The position numbers were made by a program, and so were the translations under genes. Source: Streptomyces sp. AJS327 (GTDB lineage Bacteria; Actinomycetota; Actinomycetes; Streptomycetales; Streptomycetaceae). From it: a stretch of DNA of 64,000 bases. The notes beneath the pieces are model-generated. The model did not search any database. It was given only the letters and a program-made list of their open reading frames with translations, and was not told where the DNA came from. How positions within the stretch are numbered: position 1 is the stretch's first letter; every line of letters begins with the position of its first letter. The stretch spans positions 1,182,001 to 1,246,000 of the forward strand of contig NZ_SKBR01000001.1 in assembly GCF_013450295.1 (NCBI RefSeq), given 5' to 3'. Shown here in pieces: positions 35,353-44,573 of the stretch.

Positions 35353-35706
35353 ATGTCCGTTTCGGACGAGACCGCTGTCAGCGAGGGCATCATCCTGTCC
35401 GACGCCGCGGCGGCGAAGGTCAAGAGCCTGCTGGAGCAGGAGGGCCGGGACGACCTCGCGCTGCGCGTCGCCGTTCAGCCCGGTGGCTGCTCCGGACTGC
35501 GCTACCAGCTGTTCTTCGACGAGCGTTCGCTCGACGGCGACGTGGTCAAGGACTTCGACGGGGTCAAGGTGGTCACCGACCGGATGAGCGCCCCGTACCT
35601 CGGCGGCGCCTCCATCGACTTCGTCGACACCATCGAGAAGCAGGGCTTCACGATCGACAACCCCAACGCCACCGGCTCCTGCGCCTGCGGCGACTCCTTC
35701 AACTGA
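35353..35706 (+). CDS. erpA: Fe-S cluster insertion/carrier protein, HesB/IscA family
   Basis: A 117-residue A-type carrier that receives Fe-S clusters and delivers them to apo-enzymes. The three conserved cysteines are Cys46 (GGCSGLRYQLF), Cys110 and Cys112 (SCACGDSF). A GGGAGAGAAGCAG stretch gives the ribosome site before the ATG. It is divergent from nadA, whose product needs a [4Fe-4S] cluster, which suggests functional pairing. SufA/IscA naming is equally possible from sequence alone. Confidence 0.93.
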   Translation: MSVSDETAVSEGIILSDAAAAKVKSLLEQEGRDDLALRVAVQPGGCSGLRYQLFFDERSLDGDVVKDFDGVKVVTDRMSAPYLGGASIDFVDTIEKQGFTIDNPNATGSCACGDSFN

Positions 35707-35834
35707 GCCTTCCGGCAGCCATCGGCACCGGCTGGGCGAGGCGGCCTCGGCAGCCCCGCGAGCCGGTGCCGACGTGCGTTCCGGCCCCTCACCACCCGGT
35801 GGACCGGCGGCGGGGGCGCCCGGGGTCAGAAAGG

Positions 35835-35878
35835 GACGGGGCGGCGGACTCCCCCCACCAGGAATCCGCCGCCCCGTC
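35835..35878. terminator. Strong bidirectional terminator
   Basis: Perfect 14-bp stem GACGGGGCGGCGGA/TCCGCCGCCCCGTC with a 16-base loop, in the gap between convergent erpA and the membrane-anchored protein gene. Confidence 0.85.
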
Positions 35879-35968
35879 GTTCGCCGGCCACCTCCACCCC
35901 GGGCGGGGATGCGGGCGGCATGGTCTCCGTCGGTCCCGTGGCCCCTCGGGGCACGGGGCCGACGCGGC

Positions 35969-37624
35969 TCACTTCACCTTCTCGTCCTTCGGCAGCGTGT
36001 CTCCGTCCCGCGCGTCGACGACGGTGCGCTCACCCAGCGGCTTGTCCAGCTCCACCTCGACCGAGCGCCGCTTGGCCATCTTCACGCAGACCTTCGATCC
36101 CTGCGCCTTCCGCGGCTCGACCCGCACCTCGACCCGCTTCCCGGTCTCGGTGGCCTTCGCCTCGTACTTGTCGCAGACGCCCGCCCAGAACCAGACGCTC
36201 AGCGTCCGCCCCTTCACCGAGTACGCCTCGACCGCCTGCGGCGCGGCGGCCCCGCCGCCCGCGCCGATCCCGCCGCCCCGCCCGGGATCCGCCGGGCGCT
36301 CTCCCGGCGAGCCGGGGCGCTCCGTGGGGGAGTCCGGCTTCGCGGGGGTGCCGGGCCGCGGGTCGCCGTCCACCGGCGGGGCGCCCGGCGCCTGCGCGGT
36401 CTCCCCACGCTTCAGGTACTTCCGCTCCACCGCCGGATGCGTCACCTGCGAGCTGGGACCGGAGCCCGCCCGCTTCACCTCGAAGAACCAGGAGGGGACG
36501 AGCACCGGCTTGCCGTTCGAGTAGTGCGAGGCCAGTCCGAAGGTCGCGTCCGTCACCCGGCCCCTGTCGCCGCTCCGGGCGGGCCCGCAGGGCTTCGCCG
36601 ACCCGGCGCTCCGCCCCGCGCCGCTCGCACGGTCCCCGTCACGCTCCGCCTTCGGCGCGACCGTCGCGCAGGCGATCCGCTCCTGGGGCTGCTGCCGGGT
36701 GGCGTTCAGCTGCTTGAGCGCCGTGGCCGCCGAGACCACCGGGTACTCCGCGCCCTTCGAGACGCCCACCAGCGGGCCGTTGGCCCGGGAGAGCTTCCCC
36801 TTCTCGTCCACCAGGAAGATGGAGTTCCAGCCGTGCGTCAGCACTCCGTCGACCTTCGGTATCACGCTCACCACCCGCAGCGAGCCCATCGAGGACTCCG
36901 TGCTCAGCCGGGCGTCCGTCATACCGAGCCGCTTCAGCAGCGGTTTCACCGCCTTCTTCGCCTCGCCGGCCGAGACCGGATCGCCCCGCCCGGCGGACGG
37001 GTCGGGGCACTCCCGCTCCTCCTGGAGCCGCTTGGCCCGCTCGTCGCTGGCCCGCAGCCCGGTCTCGGCCGGGCCGGGGGCGTCGCGCGCGGTGCTGTCC
37101 GAGGTCGCCGAGTCCTGCTTCGGCCGCGGCAGCGGCTGGGCGCAGGCCTGCGCGTTCCCGTCACCGGCGCGGGACAGCGCCCAGCGGCTGTCGCTCACGG
37201 TCAGCCGGGGACCGTCGTCCTCGCCCGCGACCTCCCAGCGCTCGCCGTCCCGCCGCGGTTCGCCGCGCAGTCCGAGCGCCTTCGCGAGCTTCGCCACCCC
37301 GTCCTTGCTCAGGCGCTGTTGGGGGTGGTGCACGGCGAACGACCCGGGGCCCCGGGGCAGTTCACCCTTCGCCTGGTACGGGTCCGGACCCCGCTTCTCG
37401 CCCGCGCTCGCGGGCGCGAGGGCGGCGCTGTCCAGCGAGAGCGGCGGGGGTTCGGCCTGGTCGCCGGAGGGGGCGGAGTCCGACCCGCCAAAACCCGTCG
37501 CGGCCCAGTACGTTCCTCCGCCGGCCAGCAGTACGGCGGCCGCGACCGACACCACGGTCAGTCGCCGCCCATGCCGCCGCCGGGGCTCCTCTTCGGGGGC
37601 ATCGGGGGAGTGGTCAGTGCTCAC
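35969..37624 (-). CDS. Membrane-anchored hypothetical protein
   Basis: A 551-residue protein. A short cytoplasmic part (MSTDHSPDAPEEEPRRRHGR) precedes one transmembrane helix (LTVVSVAAAVLLAGGGTYWA, about residues 22-41); the rest is predicted outside. The ectodomain has several Pro/Gly/Ser-rich patches (for example residues 420-460) between structured parts, and repeated segments with Tyr/Trp. No named domain was recognised. Homologues are typical of Streptomyces at this locus, but I know no function. It is alone between a terminator and a 490-bp gap. Confidence 0.8.
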   Translation of the reverse strand: MSTDHSPDAPEEEPRRRHGRRLTVVSVAAAVLLAGGGTYWAATGFGGSDSAPSGDQAEPPPLSLDSAALAPASAGEKRGPDPYQAKGELPRGPGSFAVHHPQQRLSKDGVAKLAKALGLRGEPRRDGERWEVAGEDDGPRLTVSDSRWALSRAGDGNAQACAQPLPRPKQDSATSDSTARDAPGPAETGLRASDERAKRLQEERECPDPSAGRGDPVSAGEAKKAVKPLLKRLGMTDARLSTESSMGSLRVVSVIPKVDGVLTHGWNSIFLVDEKGKLSRANGPLVGVSKGAEYPVVSAATALKQLNATRQQPQERIACATVAPKAERDGDRASGAGRSAGSAKPCGPARSGDRGRVTDATFGLASHYSNGKPVLVPSWFFEVKRAGSGPSSQVTHPAVERKYLKRGETAQAPGAPPVDGDPRPGTPAKPDSPTERPGSPGERPADPGRGGGIGAGGGAAAPQAVEAYSVKGRTLSVWFWAGVCDKYEAKATETGKRVEVRVEPRKAQGSKVCVKMAKRRSVEVELDKPLGERTVVDARDGDTLPKDEKVK

Positions 37625-38114
37625 CGCGTCGCTCCTTCGGCTCCGTTCGTCACGTGAGGCCGGTTCCTCATGTGGGGGACGCGAGTGGGACGGGGCGGCG
37701 TGACGATCGGTTCCCTCGGGTTCCGAACGTCAGTCGCCGTACTCCGACATGCCCTCCAGCATCCGCGCGGTGCCCGGCGGGACGCGCACGCCCCGGAGCG
37801 ACGGGGGGCGAGCGGGGGCGTGAGAGCGAGCGGCGCACTGCGAACCGGTCGCCGCCCGGGCGGCGGGCCAGTACGGTGCCATCCGGGCGCAGTCTCCCCG
37901 TAATTGGGCCAGGGATTCCGGCTCAGCCTCCGGAAACACCATTCCGGGACGTCCGGTTGCTGGGTGCATGGAATTTTCCATGGGGGAGACGCTACGCAGT
38001 TCGAACGCTGCCAGGAAGGCCCTACTATCTGGTAGTTCCGTCCTGTTCGAGTATCGCGGGGAAGGGGGTAGCGTGGCAGACGCCCACCTTCGTCTCTCAG
38101 GAGCAGATATCGTC
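37625..38114. other. Gene-free stretch with inverted repeat ahead of PfkB kinase
   Basis: 490 bp between divergent genes. A 7-bp dyad CATGGAA/TTCCATG around TT lies at 37967-37982, about 130 bp before the kinase start. A weak CTAC/GTAG hairpin lies near 38021. Nothing else stands out. Confidence 0.4.
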
Positions 38115-39089
38115 GTGCGCATTGCAGTCACCGGCTCTATCGCTAACGACCACCTGATGACCTTCCCCGGCCGGTTCGCCGACCAACTGGTCGCCGACCA
38201 GCTTCACACGGTCTCGCTCTCCTTTCTGGTCGACAACCTCGAAATCCGCCGTGGCGGAGTCGGGGCCAACATCGCCTTCGGTATGGGGCAGCTCGGAGCC
38301 CGGCCGATTCTCGTCGGTTCGGCGGGAGAGGACTTCGCCGAGTACCGCGCCTGGCTCGACCGGCACGGAGTGGACACCAGCCACGTCCACATCTCGGACG
38401 TGCTGCACACCGCGCGTTTCGTCTGCACCACCGACACCGACCAGAACCAGATCGGCTCGTTCTACGCCGGTGCGATGAGCGAGGCCCGGCTGATCGAGAT
38501 CCAGCGGATCGCCGAACAGGTGGGCGGGCTCGACCTCGTCTGCATCGGCGCCGACGACCCCGAGGCCATGACCCGGCACACCGAGGAGTGCCGCGCCCGC
38601 GGCATCCGCTTCGCCGCCGACTTCTCGCAGCAGATCGCCCGCATGGACGGCCAGGAGATCCGCGGTCTGGTGGAGGGCGCCACCTACCTCTTCTCGAACG
38701 AGTACGAGAAGGAGCTGATCGAGACCAAGACCGGCTGGACCGACGCCGAGATCCTCGGCAACGTCGAGACCCGGGTCACCACCCTCGGCAAGCGCGGCGT
38801 CCGCATCGACCGCCAGGGCCAGGAGCCGATCGAGGTCCCCGTCCCGGCGGAGGAGCGCAAGGCCGACCCGACCGGTGTGGGGGACGCCTTCCGCGCCGGG
38901 TTCATGTCCGGCCTCAGCTGGGGCGTCAGCCTGGAGCGCGCCGCCCAGGTCGGCTGCATGCTGGCGACACTGGTCATAGAGACCGTCGGCACCCAGGAGT
39001 ACGAGCTGCACCGCAGCCACTTCATGGAGCGCTACACCAAGGCGTACGGCGAGGACGCGGCCTCCGAGGTCAAGCAGTTCCTGGCCTGA
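38115..39089 (+). CDS. PfkB-family carbohydrate/nucleoside kinase (adenosine-kinase-like)
   Basis: A 324-residue ribokinase-fold kinase. PfkB signature 1 is RRGGVGANIAFGMGQLGARP; signature 2 with the catalytic Asp is ADPTGVGDAFRAGFMSG. The sequence resembles actinobacterial AdoK/carbohydrate kinases; from memory the S. coelicolor counterpart is annotated as a PfkB sugar kinase. ATP-dependent phosphorylation of adenosine or a sugar is expected. GTG at 38115 gives MRIAVTGSIANDHL with CAGGAG 11 bases upstream; longer in-frame sequence has no family similarity. Confidence 0.92.
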   Translation: MRIAVTGSIANDHLMTFPGRFADQLVADQLHTVSLSFLVDNLEIRRGGVGANIAFGMGQLGARPILVGSAGEDFAEYRAWLDRHGVDTSHVHISDVLHTARFVCTTDTDQNQIGSFYAGAMSEARLIEIQRIAEQVGGLDLVCIGADDPEAMTRHTEECRARGIRFAADFSQQIARMDGQEIRGLVEGATYLFSNEYEKELIETKTGWTDAEILGNVETRVTTLGKRGVRIDRQGQEPIEVPVPAEERKADPTGVGDAFRAGFMSGLSWGVSLERAAQVGCMLATLVIETVGTQEYELHRSHFMERYTKAYGEDAASEVKQFLA

Positions 39090-39099
39090 GGCGCCGCCC

Positions 39100-39134
39100 C
39101 GGCCCGCCCCGCCCCACCGGGCGGCGGCGGGCCG
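39100..39134. terminator. Bidirectional hairpin terminator
   Basis: A 9-bp stem CGGCCCGCC/GGCGGGCCG with a 17-base GC-rich loop, between the convergent kinase and desulfurase-TusA genes. Confidence 0.6.
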
Positions 39135-39224
39135 TCGTCGTGTCCGCCCGATCCGCGTCGCCGGGGACGGTGGGGCCGACCGGCCCGGTGGGCTCGCGCG
39201 GAGCGCTGGTCGCTCGCGGCCGGT

Positions 39225-40808
39225 TCACCTCTCGCGCCGCACCCGGAAACGGGTCCCCTCGACACCGAGGAAGCGCTGCCCGCGCATCTCGCACCAGGCC
39301 GGGATGTCCAGCCGGGCCGCCTCGTCGTCCGCCAGTACCGTGACCACGCCGCCGACCGGCACCTCCCCGATCACCCGCGCCAGCCGGATCACCGGTACGG
39401 GGCAGAGCGTTCCCCGCGCGTCCAGCGTCCGCCCGGAACCCGCGCCGCCCCCGTCCCCCTCGGCCTCCTTACTCTCCTCACTCTCCGGTGCACCCGGCCC
39501 GTGCTCCGCCGTGCCCGTCACCTCCGTGGCCGCCTCCGCCCTCTCGGCGGCGGCCCCGGCTCCGGTCCCGGCCGTCGGCCCAGCGTCCGATGACGGCGCG
39601 TCAGGGGAGGAGGCGTCAGCCGTGGGCGCGGCGCCCGTCGTGAGCAGCTCGCGGACCCCGCGCACCGTCTCCGGCAGCACCGCCAGGAAGCGCTCCACGT
39701 CCTCCTCGCTCGTGCCGGGCGGCAGCGAGACCCGCACGTTGCCCTCGGACAGCACCCCCATCGCCCGCAACACGTGGCTCGGGGTGAGCGTGCTGGACGT
39801 GCAGGAGGAACCGGAGGAGACCGAGAACCCCGCCCGGCTCAGCCGGTCCAGCAGCGCCTCGCCGTCCACGTACAGGCAGGAGAACGTGACCACGTGCGGC
39901 AGCCGCCGCTCCGGATCCCCCACCACCCGTACGTCCGGCACCAGTTCCGGCAGCCGCCGCCGGATCCGCGCCACCAGCCCCCGGAGTCTGGCGTCCTCGG
40001 CGGGGGCCTCGGCCCGCACCGCCCGCAACGAGGCGGCCGCCGCGACCACCGCGGGCAGGTTGCCGAACCCGGGCGCCCGGCCCGACTCCCGCTCGTCCGC
40101 CGGGGCGGGCGGCGCGAAGCGCACGCCCTTCCGCACCACCAGTAGACCCACGCCCGGCGGGCCACCCCACTTGTGCGCGCTGGCGGCCAGCAGCGACCAG
40201 GGGCCCGTCACCGGAGCCCAGCCCAGCGACTGCGCCGCGTCCACCAGCAGCGGTACGCCAGCCTCCGCGCAGGCCGCGGCCACCTCCGGCACCGGCTGCA
40301 CGGTACCCACCTCGTGGTTGGCCGACTGGAGCGCGGCCACCGCCGCCCCCGCGACGTGGCCGCCCCCCGGGGCCACGTCGCCCACGGGCTCCGCCGGTCC
40401 CCGGAGCAGCGCCGCGAACCGGGCCGGTTCGACCCGGCCACGCTCGTCCACCGGCACCTGGCTCACCGCCCCGCCGTCCCGCTCGTGCGCCTCCGCCGCG
40501 TGCAGCACCGCCGAGTGCTCCACGGCGGAGACCACCAGCCGCCGCCCCACGCGCCGCCGTCCGGCCAGCGCCCCGGCGAGCGCGGTGTGCAGCGCGTGGG
40601 TTCCGGAGGGGGTGAAGCTCAGCTCGTCCGGACGGCAGCCGACGGAGTCGGCGGCGCTCTCCCGGGCCGCGTCCCACAGCACCCGGGCCCGGCGGCCCTC
40701 CCGGTGCGTACGGGCCGGATCGGCCCACCCCTCGTCCAGTGCGGCCAGCAGAGCCTGCCGTGCGACGGGATGGAGGGGGAGCGAGGAAGCCGCGTCGAAG
40801 TAGGCCAC
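39225..40808 (-). CDS. Fusion: cysteine desulfurase (class-V aminotransferase) + TusA sulfurtransferase
   Basis: A 527-residue protein. Residues 1-390 are an IscS/NifS-type PLP enzyme: MAYFDAASSLPLHPVARQAL, PSGTHALHTALAG, VSAVEHSAVLHA, the PLP Lys in LAASAHKWGGPPGVG, and the mobile catalytic loop SSGSSCTSSTLTPSHVLRAM with its Cys. A Ser/Ala/Glu-rich linker of about 70 residues leads to a C-terminal TusA domain, LDARGTLCPVPVIRLARVIG, with the persulfide Cys. The design would let sulfur removed from cysteine pass to the fused carrier. GTG at 40808 begins MAYFDAASS; the ribosome site is weak. Confidence 0.9.
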   Translation of the reverse strand: MAYFDAASSLPLHPVARQALLAALDEGWADPARTHREGRRARVLWDAARESAADSVGCRPDELSFTPSGTHALHTALAGALAGRRRVGRRLVVSAVEHSAVLHAAEAHERDGGAVSQVPVDERGRVEPARFAALLRGPAEPVGDVAPGGGHVAGAAVAALQSANHEVGTVQPVPEVAAACAEAGVPLLVDAAQSLGWAPVTGPWSLLAASAHKWGGPPGVGLLVVRKGVRFAPPAPADERESGRAPGFGNLPAVVAAAASLRAVRAEAPAEDARLRGLVARIRRRLPELVPDVRVVGDPERRLPHVVTFSCLYVDGEALLDRLSRAGFSVSSGSSCTSSTLTPSHVLRAMGVLSEGNVRVSLPPGTSEEDVERFLAVLPETVRGVRELLTTGAAPTADASSPDAPSSDAGPTAGTGAGAAAERAEAATEVTGTAEHGPGAPESEESKEAEGDGGGAGSGRTLDARGTLCPVPVIRLARVIGEVPVGGVVTVLADDEAARLDIPAWCEMRGQRFLGVEGTRFRVRRER

Positions 40809-40900
40809 GGCGGCACGGTACCGTCCCGGCGCACGCCCCCGGGCGGGCACTTCCGGCCGCCGCGCCCCACCTCCCGAGAACACCGACGGGCTCCATCCAG

Positions 40901-40950
40901 CCCGTCTGGTCCCGTCTGGTCCCGTCTGGTCCCGTCTGGACCCGTCTGGA
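40901..40950. repeat. 10-bp tandem repeat, five copies
   Basis: Three copies of CCCGTCTGGT followed by two of CCCGTCTGGA, head to tail, exactly 10 bp each, on the same DNA face. They lie about 95 bp upstream of the desulfurase start and 390 bp upstream of ctaC. Confidence 0.9.
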
Positions 40951-41226
40951 CTGCCCGCTCCCCACCAGCCCGCGGACGCCGGGACGTTCACGAGCCCCGG
41001 CGACCGACGACACGCCCCGGCGGCCCAGCGGTCCGACCGTCCGGCCGCGACGTGCCGGGGCGGCGAACGACCGCCACGCGGGCGGGGGTACGACGTACGC
41101 CACGCCCTGGCGCGGGGCGTCCGGCGCCCCGTCAGACCCCCTCCCGGAACGGGTCATTCCACCCCATCGGGGAGGCGCGCGGCGCGTTACGCCCCCTCCC
41201 CGCGCGACCCCAAATAGCGTCCAGTA

Positions 41227-41255
41227 GGGTTTGGTCCGCATAAACATCCAAACCC
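41227..41255 (+). promoter_or_regulatory. Inverted repeat upstream of ctaC
   Basis: Perfect 8-bp arms GGGTTTGG/CCAAACCC with a 13-base AT-rich centre (TCCGCATAAACAT), about 83 bp before the ctaC start. It could be a transcription-factor site or a 5' leader hairpin. Confidence 0.5.
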
Positions 41256-41337
41256 CTGCCCGCGCCAGGGCCGGCGCCCGACCACGTACGAGGGCCGCGC
41301 GCGACCGGCGCGGGCGAGACTCTCGGGAAGGCGCTAC

Positions 41338-42321
41338 GTGAGTCCCAACGGCTCCGACCGCTCGTCGCGGCGCCCGATGCGGCGGAAGCTGCACCAGGCG
41401 TTGGCCGCGGGCCTGGTCCTGGCGACCGCGACCGGTTGCACATACAAGGACTTTCCTCGTCTCGGGATGCCCACCCCGGTCACTGAAGAGGCGCCGCGGA
41501 TCCTCTCCCTGTGGCAGGGCTCCTGGTTCGCCGCCCTCGCCGTGGGCGTGCTGGTCTGGGGCCTGATCCTGTGGAGCGTCATCTTCCACCGGCGCTCCCG
41601 GACCAAGGTCGAGGTTCCTCCGCAGACCCGGTACAACATGCCCATCGAGGCGCTGTACACGGTGGTCCCGCTCATCATCATCTCGGTGCTGTTCTACTTC
41701 ACCGCCCGGGACGAGACGAAGCTCCTGGAGACCTCCGAGAAGCCGGACCACGTCATCAACGTGGTCGGCTATCAGTGGAGCTGGGGCTTCAACTACATCG
41801 CGGACGTGGACGGCGACAAGTCCACCTCCGCGACGATCGCGGCCGGGGACGACAGCGAGAAGCACCCGCTGTCCGCCATCCCCAACCGCATGCGGGGCAC
41901 CTTCCCCGAGGGCGCCGAGGGCGTCAACGTGGTCGGCACCCCGGGTGACCGGAACCCGCAGAACAACGACCCGGGTCCGACGCTGTGGCTGCCCAAGGGT
42001 GAGAAGGTCCAGTTCATCCTCACCTCCCGGGACGTCATCCACTCCTTCTGGGTGGTGCCGTTCCTGATGAAGCAGGACGTCATCCCCGGGCACGTCAACC
42101 GCTTCGAGGTCACCCCCGAAAAGGAGGGCACCTTCAAGGGCAAGTGCGCCGAGCTGTGCGGCGTCGACCACGCCCGGATGCTCTTCAACGTGAAGGTCGT
42201 CTCCCCGGAGCGTTACCAGAAGCACCTGGAGGAGCTGGCCGAGAAGGGCCAGACCGGCTACATCCCAGCGGGTACCGCCACCGAGGGCGGCGCCAAGGAC
42301 GCGGAGACGAATAACCCGTGA
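41338..42321 (+). CDS. ctaC: Cytochrome c oxidase subunit II
   Basis: A 327-residue lipoprotein subunit of the aa3 oxidase that takes electrons through its CuA centre. The N-terminus has a signal peptide and lipobox (LVLATATGC, Cys34), then two transmembrane helices (about 58-80 and 100-122). The CuA site is [12 protein letters not shown] with Cys, Cys, His and Met ligands, plus an upstream His in [17 protein letters not shown] at 41338 follows GGGAAGG. ctaD overlaps its stop by GTGA and ctaF overlaps ctaD, giving one operon. Confidence 0.96.
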   Translation: MSPNGSDRSSRRPMRRKLHQALAAGLVLATATGCTYKDFPRLGMPTPVTEEAPRILSLWQGSWFAALAVGVLVWGLILWSVIFHRRSRTKVEVPPQTRYNMPIEALYTVVPLIIISVLFYFTARDETKLLETSEKPDHVINVVGYQWSWGFNYIADVDGDKSTSATIAAGDDSEKHPLSAIPNRMRGTFPEGAEGVNVVGTPGDRNPQNNDPGPTLWLPKGEKVQFILTSRDVIHSFWVVPFLMKQDVIPGHVNRFEVTPEKEGTFKGKCAELCGVDHARMLFNVKVVSPERYQKHLEELAEKGQTGYIPAGTATEGGAKDAETNNP

Positions 42322-44045
42322 GCATCCCCACCGAAACCCAGGGTGCCGCCGCACCGGGGCAGCCGGCACCGCGCCGGCGGAGTCCCGGTAACCGAGTGAT
42401 CCAGTGGATGACGACCACGGACCACAAGACGATCGGCACGCTCTACCTCGTCACGTCGTTCGTGTTCTTCTGTATCGGCGGTGTCATGGCGCTGGCCATG
42501 CGCGCCGAGCTGGCCCGGCCGGGCACGCAGATCATGTCGAACGAGCAGTTCAACCAGTCGTTCACCATGCACGGCACGATCATGCTGCTGATGTTCGCGA
42601 CGCCGCTCTTCTCGGGCTTCGCGAACTGGATCATGCCGCTCCAGATCGGTGCCCCGGACGTCGCCTTCCCGCGGCTGAACATGCTGGCGTACTGGCTGTA
42701 CTCCTTCGGTTCGCTGATCGCCGTCGGCGGGTTCCTCACCCCGCAGGGCGCGGCCGACTTCGGCTGGTTCGCCTACTCCCCGCTGTCGGACGCGGTCCGC
42801 TCGCCGGGGGTCGGCGCCGACCTGTGGATCATGGGTCTCGCGCTCTCCGGCTTCGGCACGATCCTCGGTGCGGTCAACTTCATCACCACGATCATCTGCA
42901 TGCGGGCCCCCGGCATGACGATGTTCCGGATGCCGATCTTCACCTGGAACGTCCTGCTCACCGCGGTGCTCGTGCTGCTGGCCTTCCCGGTGCTGGCCGC
43001 CGCGCTGTTCGCGCTGGAGGCGGACCGACAGTTCGGTGCGCACATCTTCGACGCGGCCAACGGCGGTCCACTGCTGTGGCAGCACCTCTTCTGGTTCTTC
43101 GGCCACCCAGAGGTGTACATCATCGCGCTGCCGTTCTTCGGCATCGTCTCCGAGATCGTCCCGGTCTTCAGCCGTAAGCCGATGTTCGGCTACATCGGCC
43201 TGATCGCCGCGACGATCGCGATCGCCGGTCTCTCGGTGACGGTCTGGGCGCACCACATGTACGTCACCGGCGGTGTGCTGCTGCCCTTCTTCTCCTTCAT
43301 GACCTTCCTGATCGCGGTACCGACCGGTGTGAAGTTCTTCAACTGGGTCGGCACCATGTGGAAGGGCTCGCTCTCCTTCGAGACGCCGATGCTGTGGACG
43401 ATCGGCTTCCTGATCACCTTCCTCTTCGGTGGTCTGACCGGCGTCATCCTGGCCTCGCCGCCGCTCGACTTCCACGTCTCGGACTCGTACTTCGTGGTGG
43501 CGCACTTCCACTACGTGGTGTTCGGCACGGTGGTCTTCGCGATGTTCGCCGGATTCCACTTCTGGTGGCCGAAGTTCACCGGCAAGATGCTGGACGAGCG
43601 GCTCGGGAAGATCACCTTCTGGACGCTGTTCATCGGCTTCCACGGCACCTTCCTGGTCCAGCACTGGCTGGGTGCGGAGGGCATGCCCCGCCGTTACGCG
43701 GACTACCTGGACGCCGACGGCTTCACGGCCCTGAACACCATCTCCACCATCAGCTCGTTCCTGCTCGGTCTGTCGATGCTGCCGTTCTTCTACAACCTGT
43801 GGAAGACGCACAAGTACGGCGAGAAGGTCGAGGTGGACGACCCCTGGGGCTACGGCCGATCGCTGGAGTGGGCCACCTCGTGCCCGCCGCCGCGGCACAA
43901 CTTCCTCACGCTGCCGCGTATCCGCTCCGAATCCCCGGCGTTCGACCTGCATCACCCCGAGATCTCCGAGGCCGACCAGCTCGGCCACGGTGGTCAGGGC
44001 GGTAGCTCGGTGCTGTCCGGCAGCAGCAAGGAGGCCGGGAAGTGA
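42318..44045 (+). CDS. ctaD: Cytochrome c oxidase subunit I
   Basis: A 575-residue, 12-helix catalytic subunit that reduces oxygen and pumps protons. Heme/copper ligands are visible in [15 protein letters not shown], the CuB/Tyr cross-link motif [30 protein letters not shown] and HFHYVVFG. It begins [13 protein letters not shown], typical of Streptomyces. GTG at 42318 overlaps the ctaC stop by 4 bp. Confidence 0.98.
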   Translation: MSIPTETQGAAAPGQPAPRRRSPGNRVIQWMTTTDHKTIGTLYLVTSFVFFCIGGVMALAMRAELARPGTQIMSNEQFNQSFTMHGTIMLLMFATPLFSGFANWIMPLQIGAPDVAFPRLNMLAYWLYSFGSLIAVGGFLTPQGAADFGWFAYSPLSDAVRSPGVGADLWIMGLALSGFGTILGAVNFITTIICMRAPGMTMFRMPIFTWNVLLTAVLVLLAFPVLAAALFALEADRQFGAHIFDAANGGPLLWQHLFWFFGHPEVYIIALPFFGIVSEIVPVFSRKPMFGYIGLIAATIAIAGLSVTVWAHHMYVTGGVLLPFFSFMTFLIAVPTGVKFFNWVGTMWKGSLSFETPMLWTIGFLITFLFGGLTGVILASPPLDFHVSDSYFVVAHFHYVVFGTVVFAMFAGFHFWWPKFTGKMLDERLGKITFWTLFIGFHGTFLVQHWLGAEGMPRRYADYLDADGFTALNTISTISSFLLGLSMLPFFYNLWKTHKYGEKVEVDDPWGYGRSLEWATSCPPPRHNFLTLPRIRSESPAFDLHHPEISEADQLGHGGQGGSSVLSGSSKEAGK

Positions 44046-44440
44046 AGATCCAGGGCAAGCTGTTCATCTGGCTCTCCGTCTTTCTCCTCGCCGTCGCCGT
44101 GATCTACGGCCTCTGGTCGAAGGAGCCGGTGGGCACCACGGCGCTCTTCCTCGCCTTCGGGCTGTCCATCATGATCGGTTACTATCTGGCGTTCACCGCG
44201 CGCCGGGTGGACACCGGCGCGCAGGACAACAAGGAGGCCGACGTCGCGGACGACGCCGGTGAGGTCGGTTTCTTCAGCCCCTACAGCTGGCAGCCGCTGG
44301 CGCTCGGCGCTGGCACGGCCTGCGCCTTCCTGGGCGTGGCGATCGGCTGGTGGTTCGCCTTCGTCTCGGCGCCACTGGTGCTGATCGGGCTCTTCGGCTG
44401 GGTCTTCGAGTACTACCACGGCGAGAGCCAGAACCAGTAG
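44042..44440 (+). CDS. ctaF: Cytochrome c oxidase subunit IV
   Basis: A 132-residue actinobacterial subunit IV with four hydrophobic helices (starting [20 protein letters not shown]), a small accessory subunit of the aa3 oxidase in the III-IV supercomplex. GTG at 44042 overlaps the ctaD stop by GTGA, and a strong terminator follows. Confidence 0.93.
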   Translation: MKIQGKLFIWLSVFLLAVAVIYGLWSKEPVGTTALFLAFGLSIMIGYYLAFTARRVDTGAQDNKEADVADDAGEVGFFSPYSWQPLALGAGTACAFLGVAIGWWFAFVSAPLVLIGLFGWVFEYYHGESQNQ

Positions 44441-44488
44441 CGGTTCCGACGGTCACGCGCCCCTAGTCGGCGTGGGTCCGAGATGCAA

Positions 44489-44521
44489 GGGTCGGCCCCC
44501 GGACACACCGGGGGCCGACCC
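44489..44521 (+). terminator. Strong terminator after ctaCDF
   Basis: Perfect 14-bp stem GGGTCGGCCCCCGG/CCGGGGGCCGACCC with ACACA loop, followed by GTTTGT, so it resembles a classical intrinsic terminator. Confidence 0.9.
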
Positions 44522-44549
44522 GTTTGTACGCGCTCACCGGGTCTGCGTC

Positions 44550-44573
44550 GCATATAAATCATATTTTGTGACC
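44550..44573 (+). promoter_or_regulatory. AT-rich promoter-like patch before L,D-transpeptidase
   Basis: CATATAAATCATATTTTG immediately before the start codon is strikingly AT-rich for this genome and has -10-like hexamers (TATAAA, CATATT). No ribosome site is visible, so a leaderless or near-leaderless transcript is possible. Confidence 0.35.

Larger units (their letters stand above)
40809..41337. other. Divergent gap between desulfurase-TusA and ctaC
   Basis: 529 bp without a gene. It holds a 5-copy 10-bp tandem repeat (40901-40950), a small CGGGGCG/CGCCCCG hairpin (41113-41131) and the ctaC-side dyad (41227-41255). A TAGGGT near 41225 could be a -10 for ctaC. Confidence 0.5.

Noticed and set aside
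41113..41131. CGGGGCG/CGCCCCG hairpin as a terminator
   Set aside because: It follows no gene on either strand and the stem is only 7 bp; chance in GC-rich DNA is likely.
39616..42369. Minus-strand frame of about 917 codons
   Set aside because: It overlaps ctaC antisense and the desulfurase gene in a wrong frame; composition artefact.
42258..43988. Minus-strand frame of about 576 codons opposite ctaD
   Set aside because: It is entirely opposite a well-supported oxidase gene and its product is charged low complexity without domain features.
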